A model generated the notes under the pieces. That model did not search any database and was not told where the DNA came from. It worked only from the letters and a program-made list of their open reading frames with translations. This document shows, piece by piece, positions 25,479 to 32,985 of a DNA stretch of 64,000 bases (within the stretch, counting starts at the first letter, position 1; every line of letters begins with the position of its first letter). The position numbers were made by a program, and so were the translations under genes. This stretch comes from Plut-88900 sp963668115 (GTDB taxonomy: Bacteria; Chloroflexota; Dehalococcoidia; Plut-88900), in the NCBI GenBank assembly GCA_963668115.1, contig OY764147.1, forward strand, positions 1,240,001 to 1,304,000. Direction: 5' to 3'.

Positions 25479-26574
25479 TATCAGTGGTCCTCCTTCTGAG
25501 CCGTCGGTACTCCTCCAGCAAACGCTTTTCTTCATCACTGAGGTCGGTTGGGACTGCAACTTTCACCACAACATATTCGTCTCCGGTGCCGCCACCCCTG
25601 AGATTGGGAAGCCCCTGACCCGAGAGGCGGAATGTGGCCCCGTGTTGGGTTGCCTCAGGCAATGTGACGGACACGGCGCCGTCGAGGGTAGGTACTTCGA
25701 CATTCCCACCGAGGGCGGCGGTGGCCATGTCTATTTCCTGCCTTACGACGAGGTCTTGGCCCTGACGCTCGAAGCGAGGGTCAGGGATGACGCTGAGGAC
25801 AACGAATAGGTCTCCGGGGAGGTCGGGGCCGGCCTCTCCTTCACCTGAGACCTGAAGGGCATGGCCGTTCTCGACGCCGGGTGGCACATCAACTTCGATG
25901 TCGACCGTCTCCGCTGTCCTGCCGCGTCCTTCGCATGTGGCGCAGGGCTCTAATATGACTCTGCCGCTGCCTCTACAGGCGGAACAAGTGAGTATCTGCC
26001 GAACAACTCCGAACCCCGAGCGTTCCTCTCTGACGGACCGTCCAGAGCCGAGGCAGGTCTCGCATTCACTCTCGCCTCCAGCCTCAGCGCCGGACCCGAG
26101 GCAGCCTACGCAGGCAGAGGCGCGGTCTAGGGTAATGGTCTTCCTGAGGCCTTTGGCAACGTCTTGAAGGGTTATCTCCAGGTCATAGCGGATGTCGGCA
26201 CCCTTGCGAGTGCGTTGCCGGGTCCTGGTGCGGCCACCGAAGATTCCTCCGAAGGGATCGCCGCCGAACCCCAATATGTCTCCCAAGCCAAATTCACTGA
26301 AGATGCTAGAGAAGTCGACTCCAGAGAATATGTCTTCCTGAGTGTATCCCTCCAGGCCGGCGTGGCCGTATCTATCGTAGAGGTCGCGCTTCTTGGCATC
26401 GTTGAGGACGGCGTAGGCCTCGTTGACCTCTTTCATGGATTCGGCCGCCGCGTCATCACCCGGGTTCCGGTCCGGGTGGTATTTCATGGCCAGGGAGCGG
26501 TAGGCCTTCTTGACGGCCTTGGAGTCGGCGGAGCGGTCGACCCCCAGGACCTCATAGTAGTCCCGCTTGGCCAC
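25465..26574 (-). CDS. dnaJ: Chaperone DnaJ, 369 aa
   Basis: A J domain (residues 1-70, with HPD at 33-35) is followed by a Gly/Phe-rich linker (FGLGDILGFGGDPFGGIFGG), the zinc-binding domain with four CxxCxGxG motifs (CVGCLGSG, CETCLGSG, CSACRGSG, CATCEGRG) and the two C-terminal substrate-binding domains. This is a full type I DnaJ, which stimulates DnaK ATPase and delivers unfolded clients. The start is GTG. No grpE or dnaK is adjacent; instead it lies between two small genes, a zinc-ribbon gene 3 bp upstream and an SH3-like gene overlapping downstream. Confidence 0.97.
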   Translation of the reverse strand: MAKRDYYEVLGVDRSADSKAVKKAYRSLAMKYHPDRNPGDDAAAESMKEVNEAYAVLNDAKKRDLYDRYGHAGLEGYTQEDIFSGVDFSSIFSEFGLGDILGFGGDPFGGIFGGRTRTRQRTRKGADIRYDLEITLQDVAKGLRKTITLDRASACVGCLGSGAEAGGESECETCLGSGRSVREERSGFGVVRQILTCSACRGSGRVILEPCATCEGRGRTAETVDIEVDVPPGVENGHALQVSGEGEAGPDLPGDLFVVLSVIPDPRFERQGQDLVVRQEIDMATAALGGNVEVPTLDGAVSVTLPEATQHGATFRLSGQGLPNLRGGGTGDEYVVVKVAVPTDLSDEEKRLLEEYRRLRRRTTDNVDE

Positions 26575-26577
26575 GAG

Positions 26578-26736
26578 CTACCCTCCGACGTATTTCCAGC
26601 CTACCTGGTCCCAAGAATAGGAAGTGTTGTTGCAGCCATTGCAGACAACAGTAGTGTTTTCTCCGTCTACATTCCGGCGGACGCTAACTAGCTTCTTACA
26701 CTTCCTGCAATAGACCTTTTTTGCGATCAAATTCAT
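26578..26736 (-). CDS. Small zinc-ribbon protein, 52 aa
   Basis: The frame from the ATG at 26736 to TAG at 26578-26580 encodes MNLIAKKVYCRKCKKLVSV, then VVCNGCNNTSYSWDQVGWKYVGG. The two CxxC pairs (CRKC, CNGC) spaced about 20 residues apart form a zinc ribbon. It ends 3 bp before the GTG of dnaJ, so they share an mRNA. It could be a small RNA- or protein-binding partner of DnaJ; the function is unknown. Confidence 0.65.
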   Translation of the reverse strand: MNLIAKKVYCRKCKKLVSVRRNVDGENTTVVCNGCNNTSYSWDQVGWKYVGG

Positions 26737-26817
26737 TTCATGCGCCTTAGATATGGTGTGTAACCGGTACCTTCGTTCAAACGATTGGATATTTGCAAGT
26801 GTTGTCCTGGCAGGTCT

Positions 26818-27024
26818 TTATTTCTTTGCGGGCGGGTGCTGCCGGAATGCCGGTTTGGAAGGAGTCCTTATGTAGTAGTCTACTTTTGATGCCGCTGCGG
26901 ACATCAGCTTTTGGCCTTCGGCGCCGCAGGTGGGGCAAGGGGCGAGGTCTCCGGCTTTGCTTATGGGTCTCATAAGCTCGAATTCCTTGCCACAGTCAGC
27001 GCAGTAGTATTCGTAAATGGCCAT
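26818..27024 (-). CDS. FmdB-family zinc-ribbon protein, 68 aa
   Basis: MAIYEYYCADCGKEFELMRP followed by PCPTCG is the diagnostic N-terminus of the FmdB family of small zinc-ribbon proteins (two CxxC pairs). Members have been called regulators of formamidase and related genes, but the general role is unclear. The C-terminus (YIRTPSKPAFRQHPPAKK) is basic. It stands between small genes on the same strand. Confidence 0.9.
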   Translation of the reverse strand: MAIYEYYCADCGKEFELMRPISKAGDLAPCPTCGAEGQKLMSAAASKVDYYIRTPSKPAFRQHPPAKK

Positions 27025-27055
27025 GAGCAGTCTCCTGGAAATTGGTGAATCGGGG

Positions 27056-27298
27056 CTATTCCTCGTCCTCTTCCGGCCTCCAGCCTGTCTTTTCGAAGAC
27101 TTCCTGCAGCTCCCGGATGCGCCCCAACACTATGTCCTGGACCTTGGCCTCGATGTCAGGGGTGATGATGAGAAGGGCTATCTGGTTCTTACGATGCCAG
27201 ACCTGCAGGTTACCAAAAGTCTCCTGGACCCAGTAGCCTTTCTTGATCTGCTCCTCTGTAAGGTAATCGGTCGGGGCGATTTCATCGATGTCGGCCAC
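27056..27298 (-). CDS. Hypothetical 80-aa protein
   Basis: I do not recognise the family. The product is ADIDEIAPTDYLTEEQIKKG, then YWVQETFGNLQVWHRKNQIALLIITPDI and a charged C-terminal helix ending EEDEE. The start is a GTG at 27298 with a perfect GGAGGT six bases upstream, so the longer open frame to 27427 is rejected. A good promoter lies at 27356-27383. Confidence 0.65.
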   Translation of the reverse strand: MADIDEIAPTDYLTEEQIKKGYWVQETFGNLQVWHRKNQIALLIITPDIEAKVQDIVLGRIRELQEVFEKTGWRPEEDEE

Positions 27299-27355
27299 TA
27301 TTGCACCTCCAAACGGGGCCCGGGCCCCGGATGCCTGAGCGATTTCGGCGAGGAT

Positions 27356-27383
27356 AGTATACGGACTGGGGGGCGCATGTAAA
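27356..27383 (-). promoter_or_regulatory. Promoter of the 27056-27298 gene
   Basis: On the minus strand TTTACA (27378-27383) and TATACT (27356-27361) are separated by 16 bp. The leader of about 50 nt carries GGAGGT before the GTG start. Confidence 0.55.
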
Positions 27384-27423
27384 GAACAAGGCATGGACAC
27401 CGGGCGATTAGCAATGCAGGTGG

Positions 27424-28731
27424 TCACTCCACGTGGGCATGGTAGGCATCGCCTATGTGTCCCATTTCCTCGAATTGCCAGTATTCGGAGTCCGTGTAGC
27501 CGAGGAGCTGCTTGTAGACGTACTCATTGTGCTCGCCAAGTCGGGGCGGGGGAGTGCGGATAGCGTTGGGCGTCTCGGAGAGGCGACCGATTATGGACGG
27601 GTATTCGTGCTTGCCGGTGCCGGGCATATCCACCCACTGGAAGAAGTTGCGGTAACGGAGTTGGGGGTCACGGGATACCTCGGCGTGGTTGGACACCTGA
27701 CCCGATGGAACCCCGACCCGCTGTAGCATGCGCATCACTTCCCCCTTGTTGAAGGTGCGGGTCCAGTCCAAGATCAGGGCGTCGAGTTCATTCTGATGTT
27801 CGTATCGGCTAATGTAGCTGGCGAATTTTCTGTCGGCTGTCCAGTTGGGGTTTCCCATCGCTCGACACAGAGCATCCCATTGCTCTTCATTCTCGACTGC
27901 GATTACCACCCATTCATCATCTCCCCGGCAGGGATAGCAGCCGTGGGGCACCATAGTGCGGTGCCGGTTGCCGAGGGTACGCTGCACCCGACCGTTGGCT
28001 AGCCTGTCCATGTTCACGTCGCTTATATATGAGGTGAAGTTTTCCACCTGGGCCAACTCGATCATCTGGCCTTTGCCGGTGCGCTGCCGGTACCTGAGAG
28101 CCATCAGCACGGCGAGGGCGCAGTTGATACCGCCCGCGGCGTCGCTGTAGAAGATGTCGGTCTGGAATTCAAGGCCGAGCTCTGGATAGCCGCGCAGGCT
28201 GGCGTGTCCCGATACGCCATCGATGTGGCTGCCAAGGGTCCTGTAGGTCCTGTATGGCCCCTGCAGGCCGAATCCTGGCATCCGGACCATGATAAAGCCG
28301 GGGTTAATCTTTCGAGCCCTCTCGTAAGAAATCCCGAGCTTGTCTGCGGTGGTGGGTACGTTGTTCTCTATCAGCACGTCGGCGACGTGAAAGAGTCTCT
28401 GGAAGACCTCCTGGCCGCCTGGTGCGCCCAGGTTTACGGTCATACTCTTCTTGTTGCGGGCATGCACATTGAAGGAGGGTGTCCTGTTCCAGGGCATGTC
28501 GGTGGGGTCCCAGTCGGGGTAGGCGTTGTGCCAGTCAGTATCGGCAGTGATTTCCGCCTTCGACACCCGAGCCCGCTGACCCCGGGCCATGGGCTGGAAG
28601 TGGTCGATGGGTTCTAGTCGGATAACCTCGGCGCCCCAGTCAGCGAGCATCTGGGTGGCGTAGGGGCCGGCCCAGACGAGGGTGATGTCCAGGACCCGTA
28701 TGCCTTCCAGCGGCAGCTTGGTCGTACCCAC
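27424..28731 (-). CDS. CaiB/BaiF CoA-transferase with catalytic Asp, 435 aa
   Basis: This is the closest relative of the 21655 gene: AWNR-type insert (YPDWDPTDMPWNRTPSFNVH), HARNKKSMTVNLGAPGG, and catalytic Asp197 in IFYSDAAGG followed by RTGKGQMIELAQVE. The start is GTG at 28731, 4 bp after the stop of the Asp-lacking paralogue. It is the presumed catalytic subunit of the third pair. Confidence 0.9.
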   Translation of the reverse strand: MGTTKLPLEGIRVLDITLVWAGPYATQMLADWGAEVIRLEPIDHFQPMARGQRARVSKAEITADTDWHNAYPDWDPTDMPWNRTPSFNVHARNKKSMTVNLGAPGGQEVFQRLFHVADVLIENNVPTTADKLGISYERARKINPGFIMVRMPGFGLQGPYRTYRTLGSHIDGVSGHASLRGYPELGLEFQTDIFYSDAAGGINCALAVLMALRYRQRTGKGQMIELAQVENFTSYISDVNMDRLANGRVQRTLGNRHRTMVPHGCYPCRGDDEWVVIAVENEEQWDALCRAMGNPNWTADRKFASYISRYEHQNELDALILDWTRTFNKGEVMRMLQRVGVPSGQVSNHAEVSRDPQLRYRNFFQWVDMPGTGKHEYPSIIGRLSETPNAIRTPPPRLGEHNEYVYKQLLGYTDSEYWQFEEMGHIGDAYHAHVE

Positions 28732-28735
28732 GAGC

Positions 28736-29959
28736 CTAGATTACTCCCACCTGTTTCAGTGTCGAGATTTCTTCCTTGGAGAAGCCGAGGATGCCCCCGT
28801 AGATTTCAGCGTTATGCTGGCCGAGGGTAGGGGCGGGGCGGCGCATGGCCCACGGGCCACCGTACATCTGGAAGGACTTGCCGGGCATGCGAACCTTTTC
28901 GCCGTTCGACCTTTCTACGGTTGGCCAGTAGGCACGGGCGCGGAAGTTGGGGTCGGCGGTGAGGAGGGCGGAGTTGTAGACCGGTCCCGAGAGGATGCGG
29001 GCCCCCTGGGCAGCGGCGAAAGCCTCGGTTACGGGCCGTTCCAAAAGCCACGGGTTAAGCAGTGCATCGAAATACTCGTGGCTTTCGGGCATGGAGCGGG
29101 CCTCCATGGTAGAGAACAGGGGCTCTTCCATCAGCTCGGTCATGCCCAGCATGTTCAGCCCCTTGGGAATCATGGTGGCATCGGGGAACATGTTCAGGTA
29201 GCCGTCCTTGCACTGGTGGATCGATCCACCGCCACCTTCAAAGTTCTCGCGTCCGGTGATAAAGCCAGTGTACTGGTAGGCCAGGAGCATGGCGGAGGTG
29301 CGGTCTATGCTGCCCGCCTGTAGTTCCTGTATTGACTCGTCGACGTGCTCTCCGACGCCTCTTGCAGCCGTGCCCCGAAGGGCGATCATGGAATGCAGGG
29401 CGCTCATGATGCCCGCATGAAACTGAATAACATTGGGGCCCAGCTTGACCGGTTCTCGCGATGCCAGCCCGGTAGCGTTCATCAACCCCGACATTGCGTA
29501 GTAAATGGCCTCCGAGGCCTGATACTCGCTGTAGGGCCCGCTTTGTCCAAAGTTGGTTACTGAAGTGAGCACGATCCTGGGGTTGCGCTCCTTCATAGTC
29601 TGGTAGCCAAGGCCGAGGGAGGGGAGGGTTGAGGGAGAGAAAGTCTCCACCACAAGGTCGGCGCACTCAACAAGCTCAAGCAAGAGCTTCCTGCCGGTGG
29701 TGGTCTCGAAGTCGAGGGTGATGCCGCGCTTGTTGTTGTTGAGGTAGCGGAAATAGACGCCGGATTCGGCGCTGGGGAGGTCTTCGATGAATGGGTTAAT
29801 GGAGCGAGTTGGGTCACCGGTTGGGGGCTCAGCAAGGATGACGTCGGCGCCGAAGTCAGCGAGAACCTTGGTGCAGACGTGTCCGGGGATACGCCGGCTG
29901 ATATCGAGAACCCGCAGGTCACTAAGCGCCTGATCGTGCAATGCGTTGGCCTCGCTCAT
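28736..29959 (-). CDS. CaiB/BaiF CoA-transferase paralogue lacking the catalytic Asp, 407 aa
   Basis: CaiB fold marks: LRVLDISRRIPGHVCTKVLA, NNNKRGITLDFETTTGRK, SVTNFGQSGPYSEYQASEA. The catalytic stretch reads NVIQFHAGIMSALH, without Asp, and is followed by RGVGEHVDESIQ. It is first in a pair with 27424. TAGAAT lies upstream at 29980-29985 on the minus strand. An IS110 element sits directly upstream in the same orientation and could influence its expression. Confidence 0.88.
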   Translation of the reverse strand: MSEANALHDQALSDLRVLDISRRIPGHVCTKVLADFGADVILAEPPTGDPTRSINPFIEDLPSAESGVYFRYLNNNKRGITLDFETTTGRKLLLELVECADLVVETFSPSTLPSLGLGYQTMKERNPRIVLTSVTNFGQSGPYSEYQASEAIYYAMSGLMNATGLASREPVKLGPNVIQFHAGIMSALHSMIALRGTAARGVGEHVDESIQELQAGSIDRTSAMLLAYQYTGFITGRENFEGGGGSIHQCKDGYLNMFPDATMIPKGLNMLGMTELMEEPLFSTMEARSMPESHEYFDALLNPWLLERPVTEAFAAAQGARILSGPVYNSALLTADPNFRARAYWPTVERSNGEKVRMPGKSFQMYGGPWAMRRPAPTLGQHNAEIYGGILGFSKEEISTLKQVGVI

Positions 29960-30061
29960 ACCCTAGGAGGATGGGTACGATTCTATCACTGCGGTAAACC
30001 ATCTATAGGGGCAACCCGCGAGGTTTTCGACGCCATGGACTACAGAGGCGCTTTCAGTATT

Positions 30062-31045
30062 CTATTCCCAACCCCAGCAACTGTGTTGGGGGCGGGGTGG
30101 AGGAGAGGTTTTTGGGAGGGGATTCCAGGGGGCATTGTCTCTAAGCATGGCGTTGAGGATGGTGAGGAGCTTGCGCATGCAGGCGACGAGGGCGACCTTG
30201 CCGGGTTTGCCGGCTGCGAGCAGTTGCTCGTAGAAGGCTTTGATGGGGGGATTGTGCTTCCTGGCGCTCATGGCGGCCATGTAGAGGGCTCTTCTGACGT
30301 TGGCCCGGCCGCCCCAGATGATACGTCTTCCCCTATGGACTCCACTGTCCCTGTTCAAGGGGGCTACCCCCACCAGGGCGGCGATCTCCTTGCGGTTGAG
30401 GGCGCCCAGTTCGGGGAGGGCGCCCACCAGGGTGAAGGAGCATACGGAGCCTATGCCGGGGACATCCTTGAGGAGGTCGTATTTGGCCTTCCAGAGGGAG
30501 TTGGACTTAATGAGGTCGTCTATCTCCCTGTCCAGGTCGTTCAGTTCCTGGGAGAGGAACTGGATGTGCTTACGCAGACTGGGGTGAAGAGGGCCGAGGG
30601 CCCGCTTGAGGCGAAGGGACTCGGCGGCCCTCATGTCTATGAGCTGCTTTCTGCGGGCCAGCAGGGCCTTCAGGTGGGCGGCCTGAGGGTCTGGGAGGGG
30701 ACGGGCATCGGGTCTGATGGTGAAGGCGAAGCGGGCGATGCTGTAGGCGTCGATGGCGTCGGTCTTGGCCAGCTTGCCTATGGAGCGTGCGAAGTCCCTG
30801 ATCTGCCTGGGGTTCATAACCGCCGTGGGTATCTGGTGGATCCCACACTCCAGGGCCAGGGGCCTCTCCAGGCCACCGGTGGACTCCATGACGATGAGGC
30901 CGACATCGAAGTCCTTGGCCACTTGAAGGACCTCTCTGATGCCTTCAGCATCGTTGGTGTGCCTTGTGGCCCGGCCTTGTGGCAGGACGTGCAGGTCCAG
31001 GAACTCACTGCTGACATCGATTCCCATTACGGAGTCTTGACTCAT
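30062..31045 (-). CDS. IS110-family transposase (bridge-RNA-guided recombinase), 327 aa
   Basis: The N-terminal RuvC-like DEDD domain shows MGIDVSSEFLDLHV (first Asp), VMESTGGLERPLA (Glu) and KTDAIDAYSIARF (two Asp). A coiled-coil linker leads to the C-terminal Transposase_20 domain with LLKDVPGIGSVCSF and the serine motif NRDSGVHRGRRIIWGG. Both catalytic modules are intact and the length is normal, so the protein may be active. AAAGGGATAAC precedes the ATG. It catalyses recombination through a covalent Ser intermediate, guided, in studied members, by an RNA from the element's own noncoding end. Confidence 0.95.
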   Translation of the reverse strand: MSQDSVMGIDVSSEFLDLHVLPQGRATRHTNDAEGIREVLQVAKDFDVGLIVMESTGGLERPLALECGIHQIPTAVMNPRQIRDFARSIGKLAKTDAIDAYSIARFAFTIRPDARPLPDPQAAHLKALLARRKQLIDMRAAESLRLKRALGPLHPSLRKHIQFLSQELNDLDREIDDLIKSNSLWKAKYDLLKDVPGIGSVCSFTLVGALPELGALNRKEIAALVGVAPLNRDSGVHRGRRIIWGGRANVRRALYMAAMSARKHNPPIKAFYEQLLAAGKPGKVALVACMRKLLTILNAMLRDNAPWNPLPKTSPPPRPQHSCWGWE

Positions 31046-31230
31046 GTTATCCCTTTCTTGCAGGTACGGGTTGTTGACCCGGGCAACTGTACGGGCTTAA
31101 ATGAGAGAGGGGTGCGGTGGCCCTCGCTGGGGCTCGGCCTCCAAAGACCATGATTCCTGCGGCCTACCGCACCCCGACTCCTTAACTCTACCACTGCTTC
31201 GTCACACAAGATTCCTCGCGAGACTTCGAA
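31046..31230 (-). ncRNA. Candidate IS110 bridge-RNA region
   Basis: Immediately 5' of the transposase on the same strand, a stem GGGGTGCGGT (31175-31166) pairs perfectly with ACCGCACCCC (31118-31109); the pairing continues inward with GGCC/GGCC after a one-base bulge. The 47-nt internal region is a large loop with smaller pairings. Size, position and a long stem closing an internal loop match bridge RNAs of IS110 elements. The loop specificities and RNA ends were not derived. Confidence 0.5.
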
Positions 31231-31278
31231 GTGACAGCCAGGCAAAGGTGGCTGAGCGGTATAAGGAGAGGCAACAGG

Positions 31279-31794
31279 CTATTGTTCGGGGCCGACTTCG
31301 TCGGGGATGAACTCTTCCTGGACCTCGACGGTGAGCCAGTTTTCGAAGCAGACGCCGCTGGAAAGGCTGGTGACTCCAATAGTGGCCCGTCCCCCGAGAC
31401 CCCGCTCTTCGCCCAATACCTCGACAAAAAGGTCGGTGGCTCCGCTGGACACCTTATTCACGTCAGTGAAGTCCGGCGTGCAGACGACGAAGTTTAGGGA
31501 CCTGATTATGCCGGCTATCTTGTCCAGGTCACCTATGGCGTACTTGATGCCGGCGAAGCAGTGGATGGCGGTGAGCCGGGCGGCCTGGTATCCCTCTTCG
31601 ATGGTGACGTTCTTGCCGAGGGTGCCAATTCCAGTCGGGCCTCCATCTTTCCAGGGGACGTGGCCGCTGAGGTAGAGGACGTTGCCTACGCGATGGTGGG
31701 ACTTCATGGTGCCAAAGGTCGCGCCGGGATAGCCCTCCTTTGAGTAGTCGGGGAGGGTTATGCCCATCTCTGCTAGCTTAGCTTCGACTCTCAT
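31279..31794 (-). CDS. RidA/YjgF-family protein, 171 aa
   Basis: The protein shows the YjgF/RidA fold: VGNVLYLSGHVPWKDG, QAARLTAIHCFAGIKYAIGDLDKIAGII (in part), FVVCTPDFTDVNKV and the C-terminal GGRATIGVTSLSSGVCFEN. It is longer than classic RidA and lacks the archetypal catalytic Arg context IPxxA-R, but has GGRATIGV in that place. Family members deaminate reactive enamine/imine intermediates or act on related substrates. GGAGGT precedes the ATG. It lies next to cofH. Confidence 0.85.
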   Translation of the reverse strand: MRVEAKLAEMGITLPDYSKEGYPGATFGTMKSHHRVGNVLYLSGHVPWKDGGPTGIGTLGKNVTIEEGYQAARLTAIHCFAGIKYAIGDLDKIAGIIRSLNFVVCTPDFTDVNKVSSGATDLFVEVLGEERGLGGRATIGVTSLSSGVCFENWLTVEVQEEFIPDEVGPEQ

Positions 31795-31818
31795 GTGCGA
31801 GACCTCCGGGACGGTCGA

Positions 31819-32985
31819 TTAGTCGAACACCCTGATGATATCGTAGGAAGTGGTGCGCTGGGCCGGGACCCGGCCAATGTCCTTGATCAGCCGGGTGAAC
31901 TCTTCGGGGGACATGTACTGGCCGTAGGGAGCACCCGCGGAGCGGGAGATCTTTTCGTTCATCAAGGTCCCGCCAAAATCGTTGGCGCCGGCGTTGAGAC
32001 AGACCTGGGCAAACTTCTGGCCCAGCTTGACCCAGGAGACCTGGATGTTCTTTATCCAGTTGTTGAGCATGATGCGGGAAATGGCGTGCATCCTGAGGTC
32101 TTCCATGCCCGTGGGCCCGGGCCTGACGCCCCCCTGCTGGTATAGAGGCGCGTCCCAGTGAACGAACCCCAGGGGCACGAACTCGGTGAAGCCGCCGGTT
32201 TCCTTCTGGATGTCACGGATGAGGGCAATGTGGTTGGCCCAGTGAACCGGAGCGTCGATGTGGCCGTACATGATGGTGGACGTGGAGGGCAGACCGACAT
32301 CGTGGGCGGTCTTGATGACCTCGGTCCATTTCTCAGCGCTGAGCTTGTTCTTGGTGAGGCGTTGCCGGATCTCGGTGTCCAAGATTTCGGCGGCGGTGCC
32401 GGGTATGGAGCCCAGCCCGACCTCCTTCACCATGAGCAGGAAGTCACGGACGCTGAGGCCCGTCTTCTTGCTCCCGTACTGGACTTCAAAGGGGGAGAAG
32501 GCGTGGATGTGGATGCCCGGGACCCGATCCTTGATAGCGATGACCATGTCGCGGTACTCGTAGCCGGTCATCTTGGGGTGGAGACCGCCCTGCATGCAGA
32601 CCTCGGTGGCGCCAGCTTCCCATGCCTCCTCGGCGCGGTCAGCGACCTGTTCAATGGTCAGGGTCTCGGCTTCCTCATCACCGAAGTGCTTGGCGAAGGC
32701 GCAGAACTTACAGCCCGTATAGCAGATGTTGGTGAAGTTGATGTTGCGCACGGTCACGAATGTAACCATGTCGCCGACGGTCCGCTTGCGCAGTTCGTTA
32801 GCTGTGGCGCAGAGGGCGTGAAGCTCAAGGTCGGTGGCGGAGAAGAGGGTTATGGCCTCATCCACCTCGATATCGTAGCCGTTGAGGGCCTTGTCGAGAA
32901 TTCGGGCGGTCTCGGGTTCGATCACCGACATAAGCCGGTCTATACCGGTTTCGAGGGCGCCGGGCAAAGCGGCATCAATTACCAT
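31819..32985 (-). CDS. cofH: FO synthase subunit 2 (CofH), 388 aa
   Basis: A radical-SAM motif CYTGCKFC (CX3CX2C) near residue 90 is followed by GATEVCMQGGLHPKM, GSIPGTAAEILDTEIR and PTSTIMYGHID, the conserved blocks of CofH/MqnC-type enzymes. CofH joins 5-amino-6-ribitylaminouracil with the hydroxybenzyl part of tyrosine; CofG then closes the deazaflavin ring to give FO, the F420 chromophore. Its start overlaps the end of cofG by 7 bp, and GAGGAG lies inside cofG. Confidence 0.93.
   Translation of the reverse strand: MVIDAALPGALETGIDRLMSVIEPETARILDKALNGYDIEVDEAITLFSATDLELHALCATANELRKRTVGDMVTFVTVRNINFTNICYTGCKFCAFAKHFGDEEAETLTIEQVADRAEEAWEAGATEVCMQGGLHPKMTGYEYRDMVIAIKDRVPGIHIHAFSPFEVQYGSKKTGLSVRDFLLMVKEVGLGSIPGTAAEILDTEIRQRLTKNKLSAEKWTEVIKTAHDVGLPSTSTIMYGHIDAPVHWANHIALIRDIQKETGGFTEFVPLGFVHWDAPLYQQGGVRPGPTGMEDLRMHAISRIMLNNWIKNIQVSWVKLGQKFAQVCLNAGANDFGGTLMNEKISRSAGAPYGQYMSPEEFTRLIKDIGRVPAQRTTSYDIIRVFD

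Larger units (their letters stand above)
30000..31240 (-). mobile_element. IS110-family insertion element (ends estimated)
   Basis: A full-length IS110-type recombinase gene is flanked by about 100 bp (3' side) and 230 bp (5' side) of noncoding DNA between the CoA-transferase gene and the RidA-like gene. IS110 elements lack terminal inverted repeats and target duplications of the usual kind, and I see none, so the exact ends cannot be fixed by eye. The long 5' noncoding flank is where IS110 elements encode their bridge RNA. Confidence 0.8.

Noticed and set aside
29879..31153. A 424-codon plus-strand open frame antisense to the transposase
   Set aside because: It is the shadow of the IS110 gene on the other strand; the minus-strand product has intact catalytic motifs.
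31245..31280. GGTGGCTGAGCGGTATAAGG resembles the 5' part of a serine tRNA
   Set aside because: No matching anticodon stem, T arm or acceptor strand follows; the sequence runs straight into the RidA-like gene. It might be a remnant at the IS border, but there is no proof.
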